A stretch of 64,000 nt of DNA, from the NCBI GenBank assembly GCA_021158465.1, contig JAGGUN010000028.1:85871-149870 (forward strand), given 5' to 3'. The translations under genes were made by a program, and so were the position numbers. Source of the DNA: a bacterium (GTDB lineage Bacteria > UBP14 > UBA6098 > 4484-93). Below, piece after piece: positions 1 through 9,300 of this stretch; the first letter of the stretch is position 1; every line of letters starts with the position of its first letter. The notes beneath the pieces were generated by a model. That model was not told the origin of the DNA, did not search any database, and worked only from the letters and a program-made list of their open reading frames with translations.

Positions 1-1197
1 AGTTGGATGAGACAGCATCTTGTTCTCACTAACAAGGTCAGCAACGGAGTACTGAAGCAGCATAAGCCCTGAGTTTAATCCACCATCCGGAGTCAAGAAC
101 GCAGGAAGTCCGGAGAGAGCAGGGTTAAATAGTCTGTTTATATGCCGCTCAGCAAAGCTGGAGAGATCCGCCAAGGCAAGGGTCAGATACTCGAGGGCAA
201 GAGCAACATACTCACCGTGGAAGTTCCCTCCAGAAAGCACCTCCTTTTTCTCAGGGAAGATAAGCGGATTATCACTAGCGGAGTTCATCTCAACGGCAAT
301 TACCTTCCTGACATGCTCCAGCACATCGAAGAACGCTCCAACAACCTGTGGCAGACAGCGTATAGAGTAAGCATCTTGGACCCTGCTGCTCCTCTTCGCG
401 CCGGTCAAATGGGAACCAGATAGCAATTCTGTCATCCTTTTGGCAACAAAGAGCTGCCCGGGAAACGGTCTGACCTTGTGTATCCGCTCATCAAACGGTT
501 CCTGCCTCCCTCCCAGAACCTCAATTGTTAGAGCAGAAATTCTGAGGAAGCTGTCGAGCAGATTTCTTGACCGCATCACGACAAGCGCCCCGATACCTGT
601 CATAATCTGACAGCCGTTTATAAGAGCAAGCCCCTCTTTATATGATAGGGAGAGCGGTTCCATCTTCTTCCTGCGGAGGACAAGTATTGCAGGCAGACGT
701 CCACCATTTGAGAACACCTCCCCTTCTCCAATAAGCGGCAGGGACATCTGGGCAAGTTGGGTAAGGTCTCCACTTGCACCGATTGAACCCCTGTTATACA
801 CCACAGGGACGATCCCTTCGTTTAGGAACTCGAGCAGTCGCTCGACGAGCTCCACCCTAACACCCGAGAACCCTTTCGCAAGAGAATTTGCCCGAAGGAG
901 CATCGCAGCCCTTACAATCTCCGGTGAAAGAGGTTCACCATTTGAGACCGCATGGCTCCTTAAAATCCGCATCTGCATCTCCTCGGCAGACCCCTTATCC
1001 ACCCTGACACCAGCAAACTCGCCCACTCCTGTCGTTACACCATATACAGGCTCACCCTCATCGATGAGGCGAAGAAGTACCCTACGCGATTCATCCATCC
1101 TCTCGCGAGCAGCATCCGCCAGCTCAACTCTCTCCTTCTCAACAGCAACAGCCCATACATCATCCACCGATAGGTTCTCCCCATCTATCTTTACCAT
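1..1197 (-). CDS. hutH: Histidine ammonia-lyase, partial (C-terminal part beyond window edge)
   Basis: The reading frame starts at the ATG at 1197-1195 and stays open to the window edge, about 399 codons of a family usually near 500 residues. HutH deaminates L-histidine to trans-urocanate in the cytoplasm, the first step of histidine degradation. The diagnostic Ala-Ser-Gly triplet, which cyclises to the MIO prosthetic group, is visible in GSIGASGDLTQLAQ (around 750-790), and the family motif near NGCQIMTG follows. The start is supported by a strong AGGAGG-type ribosome-binding site about 6 bases upstream. It lies 14 bp downstream of the LptE-like gene and shares an operon with hutI. The truncation is caused only by the window boundary. 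Confidence 0.96.
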   Translation of the reverse strand, partial: MVKIDGENLSVDDVWAVAVEKERVELADAARERMDESRRVLLRLIDEGEPVYGVTTGVGEFAGVRVDKGSAEEMQMRILRSHAVSNGEPLSPEIVRAAMLLRANSLAKGFSGVRVELVERLLEFLNEGIVPVVYNRGSIGASGDLTQLAQMSLPLIGEGEVFSNGGRLPAILVLRRKKMEPLSLSYKEGLALINGCQIMTGIGALVVMRSRNLLDSFLRISALTIEVLGGRQEPFDERIHKVRPFPGQLFVAKRMTELLSGSHLTGAKRSSRVQDAYSIRCLPQVVGAFFDVLEHVRKVIAVEMNSASDNPLIFPEKKEVLSGGNFHGEYVALALEYLTLALADLSSFAERHINRLFNPALSGLPAFLTPDGGLNSGLMLLQYSVADLVSENKMLSHPT

Positions 1198-1211
1198 AGC
1201 CACCTCCTCGA

Positions 1212-1697
1212 TTATCCTGAGAGCATACTGTCAAATATCCTGTCTGCCAGCATCTCAACAGCCTCGCGAACCGCCTCGTCCTCGCTGGCGTCCGCCTCAA
1301 ACACTCCAAAACCGGTTATCTTCTTCGTCCATATCTCCTCGCCTTTCGTTAAGTCGAAGAAGGTAACCTCACACTCGATGCGGATGATATACTCTCTTAC
1401 CTCCTCCTCGCGCGTGTATGTGTACGCCTCCTTTTTGAACCTTGTTACCCTCAAAGTTAGTGTCCCCTCTGCCGATTCCCTCGATGTAAGCGTGAAGGCG
1501 TGGCTACCGACAAGCCTACCCCGGAGAGCCTCTTCGAGCATCTCGGGAAGCTCAAACCGGTCTGTGCTATTTTCAAAAGGGGATTCGATAAAAACCTTCC
1601 TAATGGATAAGCTCTTCGCCTTGTCCTCGAACGAGTAAAAACAACCAGAAACAAAAGCAAGGATTAGCAGAACCCAACTATGCCTTCTCAAAGTCAA
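1212..1697 (-). CDS. lptE: LptE-like outer-membrane lipoprotein (LPS assembly)
   Basis: This 161-residue protein has a short N-terminal hydrophobic segment ending in a lipobox (VSGC, Cys about residue 19). It then has an alternating strand pattern typical of the LptE family: basal-body-like N-terminal part, FENST motif, E-x-L-E-x-A-L-R-G-R helix, and a conserved SAEGTL..V strand. LptE plugs the LptD barrel and helps deliver lipopolysaccharide to the outer leaflet. The start is a TTG inside the 3' end of hutI (20 bp overlap) behind a GGTGGT-like site; an internal TTG two codons later is also possible. It sits between hutI and hutH, an unexpected place for an envelope-assembly gene. The family call rests on overall pattern, not a signature motif. 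Confidence 0.72.
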   Translation of the reverse strand: MTLRRHSWVLLILAFVSGCFYSFEDKAKSLSIRKVFIESPFENSTDRFELPEMLEEALRGRLVGSHAFTLTSRESAEGTLTLRVTRFKKEAYTYTREEEVREYIIRIECEVTFFDLTKGEEIWTKKITGFGVFEADASEDEAVREAVEMLADRIFDSMLSG

Positions 1698-2952
1698 CCA
1701 CCACCTTTCCAGATTTTATAACCTTCAACACGGGGTTCACCCCATATCGATACGGAAGCATCCTGTGGTTGGAGAGAGCAAGGACGAGTATATCCGCCTT
1801 CTTCCCAACGGTTATGCTACCGATCTCATCCCCCCTCCCTATGGCGAATGCAGCATTTATCGTCGCCGCTGTTATCGCCTCAGCAACCGTCATTTTAAGA
1901 TTAACACAGGCGAGTGTGAGCATCATCGGCATACTCGGACAGAAATTTGAGCCGGGGTTAAAGTCAGTTGCTATTGCAACAGGTGCACCCGCTTCAATAA
2001 GCCTCCTCGCTGGAGCATGGTTGCTGAGTCCAAGGAAGAATGTGGTCCCTGGTAGAAGAACAGGGATCGTGTTCGATGAGGCAAGCGCTTCTATTCCACT
2101 GTTAGATATCGCGACGAGATGGTCTGCCGAGATAGCCCCGACCTCTACAGCCAGCTCGGCACCACCCAAAGAAACCATCTCGTCAGCATGCAACTTCAAG
2201 CCGAAGCCAAGACCCTTCGCTGACTTAAGATACCTCCTCGAATCATCTATATCGAACACTCCCTCCTCACAGAAAATATCAACAAACCTCGCAAGACTCC
2301 TCCTTTTCACCTCGGGGAGCATCTCGCTTATCACCAGGTCAAGATACTCTTTCCTTCTGCCTGCAAACTCCGGCGGTACCTCATGTGCTCCAAGGAATGT
2401 CGGGACAACATCTACCGGATGCAGCCTATCTGCCTCCTTTATCACCTCGAGCATCTTCATCTCGGACTCTACCGACAGCCCGTATCCACTTTTTACCTCT
2501 ACTGTGGTGGTACCATGTTCAAGCATAATATCAAGGTGTGACAGTGTCGCATTGAGAAGCTCTTCAAATGTCGCCTGACGGACAAACTCAACCGAACGGT
2601 TTATCCCACCACCTCTCCTCGCAATCTCCATATACGAGACGCCGGAGTTCCTGAGCTCGAACTCATCCTCCCGTGTCCCAACGAAACAGCTATGGGTATG
2701 TGCATCGACAAAACCGGGGAGAACAAGCTTCCCGGAGGCGTCGATTATGGTCGTCCCCGGATGTATCTCGGCATCTTCCAAGACCTCGTTTGTGCTACCG
2801 CAGGCTACAATTCTGTCCCCCTCAATAGCAACAGCACCATCGGTTACTATCACCGGCTTGCCCATATCCTTTCCACGAACAGGGGAGAAACCAACCTGTT
2901 TGTCAAGGGTCAGAAGCTCATCTGCACCGAGTATCAGAATGTCCGCTCTCAT
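1678..2952 (-). CDS. hutI: Imidazolonepropionase
   Basis: At 424 residues this is a full-length member of the amidohydrolase superfamily. It hydrolyses 4-imidazolone-5-propionate to N-formimino-L-glutamate, the third step of histidine degradation. Visible motifs are LPGFVDAHTHSCF (metal-binding HxH), a GGGI segment, KSGYGL, the GAHEVPPEF loop with its metal-ligand His, LHADE, and ATDFNPGSN near the C-terminus. The ATG start has an excellent AAAGGAGG site 5 bases upstream and a TTGATT/TATAAT promoter. It leads the hutI-lptE-hutH transcript. hutU and the later formiminoglutamate genes are not in the window and may lie beyond hutH. Confidence 0.96.
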   Translation of the reverse strand: MRADILILGADELLTLDKQVGFSPVRGKDMGKPVIVTDGAVAIEGDRIVACGSTNEVLEDAEIHPGTTIIDASGKLVLPGFVDAHTHSCFVGTREDEFELRNSGVSYMEIARRGGGINRSVEFVRQATFEELLNATLSHLDIMLEHGTTTVEVKSGYGLSVESEMKMLEVIKEADRLHPVDVVPTFLGAHEVPPEFAGRRKEYLDLVISEMLPEVKRRSLARFVDIFCEEGVFDIDDSRRYLKSAKGLGFGLKLHADEMVSLGGAELAVEVGAISADHLVAISNSGIEALASSNTIPVLLPGTTFFLGLSNHAPARRLIEAGAPVAIATDFNPGSNFCPSMPMMLTLACVNLKMTVAEAITAATINAAFAIGRGDEIGSITVGKKADILVLALSNHRMLPYRYGVNPVLKVIKSGKVVVDFEKA

Positions 2953-2974
2953 AGCCCTCCTTTTTTAAGTTTTC

Positions 2975-3003
2975 ATTATAAGAGGTTATGCAAAGAAAAT
3001 CAA
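2975..3003 (-). promoter_or_regulatory. Promoter of hutI-lptE-hutH
   Basis: On the minus strand a -35 TTGATT (3003-2998) and a perfect -10 TATAAT (2980-2975) are separated by 17 bp. The predicted start lies near 2968, about 16 bases before the hutI ATG, leaving room for its AAAGGAGG ribosome-binding site. It is back-to-back with a plus-strand promoter at 3014. Confidence 0.72.
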
Positions 3004-3013
3004 CATTTTTCTC

Positions 3014-3042
3014 TTGACAAGAGCATCCTAAAAAATTAGATA
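3014..3042 (+). promoter_or_regulatory. Promoter of the secreted protein/TolB-like gene pair
   Basis: A perfect -35 TTGACA (3014-3019) is followed after 17 bp by a weaker -10, TAGATA (3037-3042). Initiation near 3049 would give a leader of about 35 bases. The promoter diverges from the hutI promoter, and the two -35 boxes are only 10 bp apart. Confidence 0.55.
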
Positions 3043-3084
3043 TTAAAGGGAAGCCGCCGCAAGAGAATAAACATGGGAGACCCA

Positions 3085-3795
3085 ATGGGTAAAAGGTATA
3101 CTTTCTTAACCGTCTTTTTGCTCCTTACCATCCTTTGGGGTGAAGCTTTTGCTTACCCTCCGAGAAGGGGTCAAAAAGAAGGCTCTCACTGGGGCTTTTA
3201 TGTCGCCCCGATGCTTTCCTCCGAGAGGGTTGGACTCCGGCTCGATAACATCAAGTCTGCCTACAAGGATTCCGTCGCCATCGCCTTCGGAGTTGATGGA
3301 AGGGGTAAACTCGGTCTTGGCGGCAGAGTGGGGCTCTTCACACGGCTCGCAAATGGTCAACGAATTGACCTTGCTGTATCCGTCGATTACTTCGGTTCAA
3401 CATTCTCCTTCTTCGAGTACTCAGGGACCAGTCTCTCCATCTACGAGTATGATCTCACAGGGCTTGAGATTTCCCCGAGAATCGTCTGGTCAGCCCATAT
3501 ACCCGAGGGGTTCGAACCCTATGTCTCCATCGGATACGCCTATACCTCTCTTACGCTAAATGATGTCTCAACGGGGGTTCACGGTTTTAGCATCGCCACA
3601 GGAACAAGGGTAACATTTGCTGATGTCTACGGTTTCTGGGCGGAGTTATCTGCCTCTCCGCTCGGAACCGTTGCATTCCAATACCCAAACGGAAAAGCCC
3701 CTTTTGAATACGCCCACAGACTCGAAGGAGGTACATTCTGCCTCCATGCAGGATTTGATTTCCCCGTCTCTTTCGCCGGCGCAACAAAAAGGTAA
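3085..3795 (+). CDS. Secreted protein, probable small outer-membrane beta-barrel
   Basis: About 236 residues with a clear Sec signal peptide ending near EAFA, followed by amphipathic alternating strands rich in Gly, Tyr and Phe (GLGGRVGLF, DLAVSVDYFG, YVSIGYAYTS). This resembles porin-like or OprF-like outer-membrane proteins, but I do not recognise the family. The ATG at 3085 is chosen over one at 3073 because GGGAG lies 5 bases upstream of it; the earlier ATG has no good site. The gene is 20 bp upstream of the TolB-like lipoprotein gene and probably co-transcribed. No catalytic motif is seen. Confidence 0.72.
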   Translation: MGKRYTFLTVFLLLTILWGEAFAYPPRRGQKEGSHWGFYVAPMLSSERVGLRLDNIKSAYKDSVAIAFGVDGRGKLGLGGRVGLFTRLANGQRIDLAVSVDYFGSTFSFFEYSGTSLSIYEYDLTGLEISPRIVWSAHIPEGFEPYVSIGYAYTSLTLNDVSTGVHGFSIATGTRVTFADVYGFWAELSASPLGTVAFQYPNGKAPFEYAHRLEGGTFCLHAGFDFPVSFAGATKR

Positions 3796-3815
3796 AATAA
3801 GAAAAGGAGTAAACA

Positions 3816-5111
3816 ATGAGGAAGAAGCTATCTGTCTTGTTAAGTTTGATGGTATTTCCCTTAATCATAGGTTGTGCAGGGACAAAGCAGCTTCCCTATC
3901 CCTGTGACAGGCTCTATGAGCCAGGGGTAATGCGTGTTACCACCCGCCCTGATATCGAGCTTTTCCCGTCCGTTTCTCCTGACGGGAAATGGATAGCATT
4001 TGCCTCCTGCGACCAGATCTGCGAGACAAGTTTCGACATCTGGACTGTCTCAAACGCTCCGGGGCATCCTGTTCGCGTGACACACACACCATCCGACGAA
4101 CTGCACCCAGAATGGATATACGGGAGGAATAGGATAATCTTCGACTCGGACAGGCTAATGGGCGAGCGCACGATATGGGTTGTCCACTCCGAGGGAGCAA
4201 AGAGCGCGATGAAGCCGTTCTCCACGGGGAAATATGAGGTAAAACCTGCGGTCTCTCCAGATTCAAAGAAGATCGCATTTGTTGCTTGCTCTGCGATAGA
4301 GTATTACTTCAGCTGTATGGACTTCTGCGACCCGTGGGAAGATGACCCTCTTGACCCGTGCGAGATGATATATACTGTGAACCTCGATGGCACATTCCTC
4401 AAACAGCTCGTTCAAGGGACAGATCCTGCCTGGAGCCCTGATGGAAGAAGGCTCGCGTTCACAGCAAACTATGCCGGCAACAACGATATCTATACAATGG
4501 ACGCGAACGGTGGCAATCTGACACAGATAACATTCTCTCCATCAGACGACCGAGAACCTTGCTGGAGCCCCGACGGTAACTGGATTGCATTCGCTTCCGA
4601 CCGTGCAGGGAACCCTGATATCTGGATAAGCAGAGCAGATGGCGGTGAGGTGATCCAGCTTACCACATTCCCCTCGTTCGATGCAGCCCCCGCATGGAGC
4701 AGAGACGGTTACATCTACTTCCACTCAAACAGGGAAGAAGGCAACTGGGATATCTGGAGGCTTATGCCACCTATCAAACTGAAAAAGAAACCCCAAAAAG
4801 CTAAGGAACTCGCCCCACTTTCTCCAAGTACATCAGCAAGGATTGAGGTCCTCAACTCCACGGGCGTTCCGAAGCTCGCTGCAAGTGTGGCTCAGGACCT
4901 GTCCGATAAAGGGTACAATATAGTAAGCATCGGCAATTCAAAGAAAGAACGAAACCTCGCATCAACAAAGGTATACTACGCGCCAGGGTTCAAAACAGCC
5001 GCACTTGAGGTAGCAAGACAGCTTCCCGGAGTCCAGCGAGTCATCGAAAAAGCAGACATACAGAACGACATCGTTGTCGTGGTAGGAGAGGATCTGGCAA
5101 AGAAAAGATAA
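3816..5111 (+). CDS. Lipoprotein with TolB-like WD40/PD40 propeller and C-terminal LytR_C domain
   Basis: The 431-residue protein opens with a lipoprotein signal (LIIGC, Cys about residue 20). Repeated PD40/TolB blades follow, with the typical VSPDGKWIAFAS, WSPDGRRLAFT and DIWISRADGG patterns, to about residue 325. After a Lys/Pro-rich linker, the last about 85 residues match the LytR_C fold (IEVLNSTGVPKLAASVA, then D-K-G-Y-N-I-V and a final VVVVGEDL). TolB-type propellers bind envelope proteins; LytR_C normally follows LCP cell-wall ligase domains, which are absent here. A good AAAAGGAG site precedes the ATG. No Pal, TolA or TolQR gene is nearby, so a role in the Tol system is uncertain. Confidence 0.85.
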   Translation: MRKKLSVLLSLMVFPLIIGCAGTKQLPYPCDRLYEPGVMRVTTRPDIELFPSVSPDGKWIAFASCDQICETSFDIWTVSNAPGHPVRVTHTPSDELHPEWIYGRNRIIFDSDRLMGERTIWVVHSEGAKSAMKPFSTGKYEVKPAVSPDSKKIAFVACSAIEYYFSCMDFCDPWEDDPLDPCEMIYTVNLDGTFLKQLVQGTDPAWSPDGRRLAFTANYAGNNDIYTMDANGGNLTQITFSPSDDREPCWSPDGNWIAFASDRAGNPDIWISRADGGEVIQLTTFPSFDAAPAWSRDGYIYFHSNREEGNWDIWRLMPPIKLKKKPQKAKELAPLSPSTSARIEVLNSTGVPKLAASVAQDLSDKGYNIVSIGNSKKERNLASTKVYYAPGFKTAALEVARQLPGVQRVIEKADIQNDIVVVVGEDLAKKR

Positions 5112-5116
5112 AAAGG

Positions 5117-6139
5117 TCACTTGAAAAGCCCCGGTCCTTCGGGACTCCTTCCAAGATGCTTATAAGCAAGAGGAGTGGCAATCCTCCCCTTCGGCGTCCT
5201 GGCGATAAACCCCCTCAGGATAAGGTATGGTTCGTATACCTCCTCAATCGTGCCGGCATCTTCACCAACGGAAACAGCTATCGTCGATAGCCCAACAGGA
5301 CCACCCGAAAACTTCTCAACTATCGTGACCAGTATCCGCTTATCCATCTCACCCAGACCGAACTCATCTATCTGGAATAGGGAGAGTGCATCCAAGGCAA
5401 CGGTTTTCGTAATCCTGCCGTCCGAGCGGACAAGAGCAAAATCCCTGATACGCCGGAGGAGCCTGTTCGCAATCCTCGGCGTTCCACGGGAGCGCCCAGC
5501 AATCTCTGCGCCAGCCGCCTCCGTCAATTCCACAGATAGTATCCTGGCAGAACGGATAAGTATCCTGTGTATATCCTCTGGAGAGTAGTAGTCAAGCCTC
5601 TCAGCTATCCCAAACCTCGAGCGAAAAGCCGGGGAGAGAAGCCCTGCCCGGGTCGTCGCAGCAACAAGGGTAAAGTAGGGAAGTGATAACCTAACACTCC
5701 TCGCTCCCGGCCCCTTATCAAGCACTATACTGAGCGAGAAATCCTCCATCGCCGAATAAAGATACTCCTCAACCGCCCGAGGAAGCCTATGCACCTCATC
5801 AATAAACAACACATCCCCATCCGATAGCGATGTCAAGATCCCCGCAAGGTCACCCGGCTTCTCGAGAGCAGGACCAGATGTGTCACAGCAGGATACACCA
5901 AGCTCATTGGCAATGATGTGAGCAAGCGTTGTCTTCCCAAGTCCAGACGGACCATAGAATAGACAATGGTCAAGAGCCTCACTACGCACACGAGCAGCCT
6001 CTATAAAAATCGAGAGCTTCTCCTTAACCCGTCTCTGTCCGACAAACTCAGAGAGCCTACTCGGACGAAGCCGCTCCTCAAACCGTGCCTCCTCCGGCTC
6101 CCGCTCCGAGGACAACAACCTACTCAAAACACCCCCCAT
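5117..6139 (-). CDS. ruvB: Holliday junction branch migration helicase RuvB
   Basis: 340 residues, the usual length. RuvB is the hexameric AAA+ motor that drives branch migration of Holliday junctions with RuvA. Walker A is GPSGLGKTT, Walker B is VLFIDEVHRL, sensor and arginine-finger motifs occur in AATTRAGLLSPAFRSRF, and the C-terminal winged helix contains GLSTIAVSVGED. The N-terminal RPSRLSEFVGQ motif is typical. ruvA and ruvC are not adjacent. The gene ends 5 bp from the convergent TolB-like gene. A weak AGG lies 5 bases before the ATG. Confidence 0.97.
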   Translation of the reverse strand: MGGVLSRLLSSEREPEEARFEERLRPSRLSEFVGQRRVKEKLSIFIEAARVRSEALDHCLFYGPSGLGKTTLAHIIANELGVSCCDTSGPALEKPGDLAGILTSLSDGDVLFIDEVHRLPRAVEEYLYSAMEDFSLSIVLDKGPGARSVRLSLPYFTLVAATTRAGLLSPAFRSRFGIAERLDYYSPEDIHRILIRSARILSVELTEAAGAEIAGRSRGTPRIANRLLRRIRDFALVRSDGRITKTVALDALSLFQIDEFGLGEMDKRILVTIVEKFSGGPVGLSTIAVSVGEDAGTIEEVYEPYLILRGFIARTPKGRIATPLAYKHLGRSPEGPGLFK

Positions 6140-6335
6140 CTAAACCTGCAAAAAAATATGCTGTATCTGCAAAAATCCTTTGCACCTCCGCACTGCTTAA
6201 CCATTATCGCTTTCAAAATCAATAGATTACATCCATCAACCCTCCTGGCACGCCTTTTGCTAACCAACTTATGGAATTTATCCTCCTTCCTCCTCTCTTT
6301 CACGGGGCGGCTGGACCCTGTGTGGTTCGGTCGCC
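6140..6335. other. Intergenic spacer between ruvB and the C25 peptidase-like gene
   Basis: This 196-bp spacer contains no convincing open frame, RNA gene or strong hairpin. It probably holds the ruvB promoter on the minus strand, but I could not assign clear -35 and -10 boxes. Confidence 0.5.
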
Positions 6336-9300
6336 TTATCTCAAAAGCAGCATCTTCTTTGCCTCGCTATATTCACCTGCTGTGAGCTTATAAAGATAGA
6401 GTCCTGACGGGAGAACCGTTCCCTGCTCGTCTTTCCCGTCCCAAAGGAGGGAATTTGTGCCTCCAGCTGGAAGCTCAAACTGCTTTATCTTCTCTCCAAG
6501 GAGGTTAAATATCTCCAAGGTTGCTCGGTCCATCCCTTCGGGTATGGAAACCGTTATTCTTGTTTCCGGGTTGAACGGATTGGGATAGTTTTGGGAAAGA
6601 TAGAATCTATCGGGATGCCGATTGCTCTCAACTCGAGCGAAGACATAGACAGAGAGCTCTATTGTTACAGTCGTTGTGTAATCGTCGGGATCAGCGGTTA
6701 TACAGAGCTCGAGCTGGATAGTTGTATCCTGAGGGACCACGCCCGTAGAGAGGGAGAACGGTGAAGAATCATTTGCCACAGTAAAGCCTGGACTAATGGT
6801 GCCGTAGAAGGCGTTTGCACGGTCAACGGTCACAAAATCAGCTGTCGATGATAGGGTTGCATTGACCATATATGCCCTGGCCCCACCACCGTTTTTGAGA
6901 GAGACGACTAATCCAAAATCCTCGTTTTGGTCCACGAACCCGTTACCGTTTCCGCCTGGTGGTGGATCACTAACTGCAAGTCCAACAGGGTAAATCCAGG
7001 GTGACGGGGAAAGCTCCTCCGGGGGATATGTCGTGAACTTTATCGCCCTTCCATCTATGAGTGGCTCGGCATTCTCAGCGTATGAATTGTGGTAGAGATA
7101 CTGGATCCCGATAGTCTCCGTGTGGTCTTCGATCCCAACAGCGTTGCTTGAGGCGTTATCGATGTCTTGATACTGGAAAACTATCTCTCCATCTCCTGTT
7201 GGTGTGGGGTAATACCCGGGGTCATACAGAATAACCTCGAATGTTTCACGGTTGTAAGGGTAGCCGTAATGCGCTGCCTCTTTATACTCAATAATAAAGC
7301 GGTGGTTTGCCTCGTCGGTATATTGATAGACATCACCGTATCCAGAGGAGGTGCGTAAGTCCAGGTCGTCCCAGAACGGTGCAACTATTCTTTTTGCCTC
7401 GCCCAGATGCGGAATATTATGCTCATGTATCCCACTACCACCAGACCAGGTCTCGGTGCCGAGCGCCAGGAACCCGTTCGTGCAAACAGAGATATTCTCA
7501 TAATCGATCCCGTAATACTTGAATGTGAACGGGAGTGGGATAGTTGTTATATCGTCATCTCTGTCAGTTATGGCAGATATTGCAGAGCCTGTCGAGCTTA
7601 TCTCAACCCAAGAGTACGAGGGAGCATGCCCTGTGAGCGTATCGGTATCGTCATAGCAGTAGTATCCGTACGAGTCAGGACCGACCGGCAGATTATACTC
7701 CGAGCCACCACAGGGCAGGTATCCTGTTAATGTATCGATATACGGGTAGGTGCCGCCGTTACCAAAAACGAATAGGGTATAGGGAAGGGAATCTGGTAGT
7801 ATCTCCTCTGGGTTAATCGATGTTGCGAACGGGTTGTGGTCGTTTGAGACCGTTTCGTTGGTGTCAACAGGAGGGAAGCTTGCCACAGAGTCAACGACAA
7901 ATGCGTATTCCTCGGGTAGTCTCAATTTGAGCGTACCTCCATCGAGCGCTCCCTGTCCATCGTTGTGGATAGCAAATGATATTTGGGGTGTTTCGCCTGT
8001 CCAGACAAGTCCATCCCCGTTGCCATGCGGTGGAGCATCATCCACATAAGAGAATACAACAGAAATCCTCGCCGCTGCAACAGTGAGGTTCGGGCTTGCT
8101 GCCTCCCAGGTATGGAGCAGGTTATCATGCGTCGTGACAGTGAAATGCAGCACCTGGAAGCTTGTGCAGGCAGATGATACCTCGAACTCAAACGGCACCT
8201 CAGATGTTACCTCCCCACCGTAAGGTATCCTGTCGAGGTAGACCGAGTCGACATTGATTGTGACAAACTCCGAGTCATCGGTTGTAAGGCGTGCCCAGAC
8301 ACCGTTCGCCTGCTCCGAACCATAGTTCTTGACAATAATGTAAAGCTCAACCCTCTCGCCAGGGTTCAGCATACCGTCACCGTTTCCACCGGAGGAGTCA
8401 TCGAGGATACAATCATAGTAGATTGCATAGGGTCCCTCTGTGCCAGGCGAGGCAAACCCCTCGTATTTCAGGTAATTCGGTTTGGTGACGGTTATATTCA
8501 GTGTGTCAAAATTGACAATATCGAGCGACAGGTTGACAGAGCCATCCGCACCCGTGTATCCTGTCTCATAGACCGTCGAGTCCATATAGCAGCAGACGAG
8601 AGCACCGGAGACAGGGGAACCTGCCGATGTTACGGAGACGGGAAAATCTATATGCCCCATACCGACAATAGGTGGATGGGAAACATCCAGTTCCTGCGGC
8701 GTATCCGTCCACATACACAGCTCCGGATCACCCAGGATGTTGTAAGAATAGTACTCCTTGCGGGTATAACCGTTCACTCCCATATTGTCGAACATATAGT
8801 TCTTACCCTCAACCATGCATACCCCCAGCCGATGGATGTCGTCATCGCAGAGCGCAACATAGAACCCGCGGTGCAATGCAGAGCGCTCATGGACATTGCT
8901 CGATATCTCTGTTGAGCCGTAAAAGGCAACAGCTCCGGATAGATTGCCACCGTTGTGAGCCCTCGTCCAAGTCTCACAGACATGATCATCATCGGCGTAA
9001 TCACCTGTTCCACAGGTGACAGAGAGTATTACAGGCATCATAGCACCGTTTGTCGCAGCATCGGGGTTCATACCCCCGAACGGTGGCCACCAGTCGACAA
9101 CAGACTGCCCCCTGAAGTTCATAAATGTTATACCCCAGTTGACATCACGGAAGACATCATCGGCATCGTCACCACCATCCATGTGGTAGTAGCTGACGGT
9201 ATCATAACCGATAGATAGCAGTTTATCTTTTATAAACATCAAGGTGTTGTAATAGCTGGTATCATCCTCATCGTGGTCCTCTCTCATAAAGTTCGTTGCC

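Noticed and set aside
1769..2578. 269-codon plus-strand open frame opposite hutI
   Set aside because: Antisense shadow of a clear imidazolonepropionase gene; Ser/Ala-rich with no motif.
7241..7256. TGTTTCACGG half-palindrome in the C25 gene, possible second parS
   Set aside because: Only the left half matches; the right half diverges, so it fails the parS consensus.
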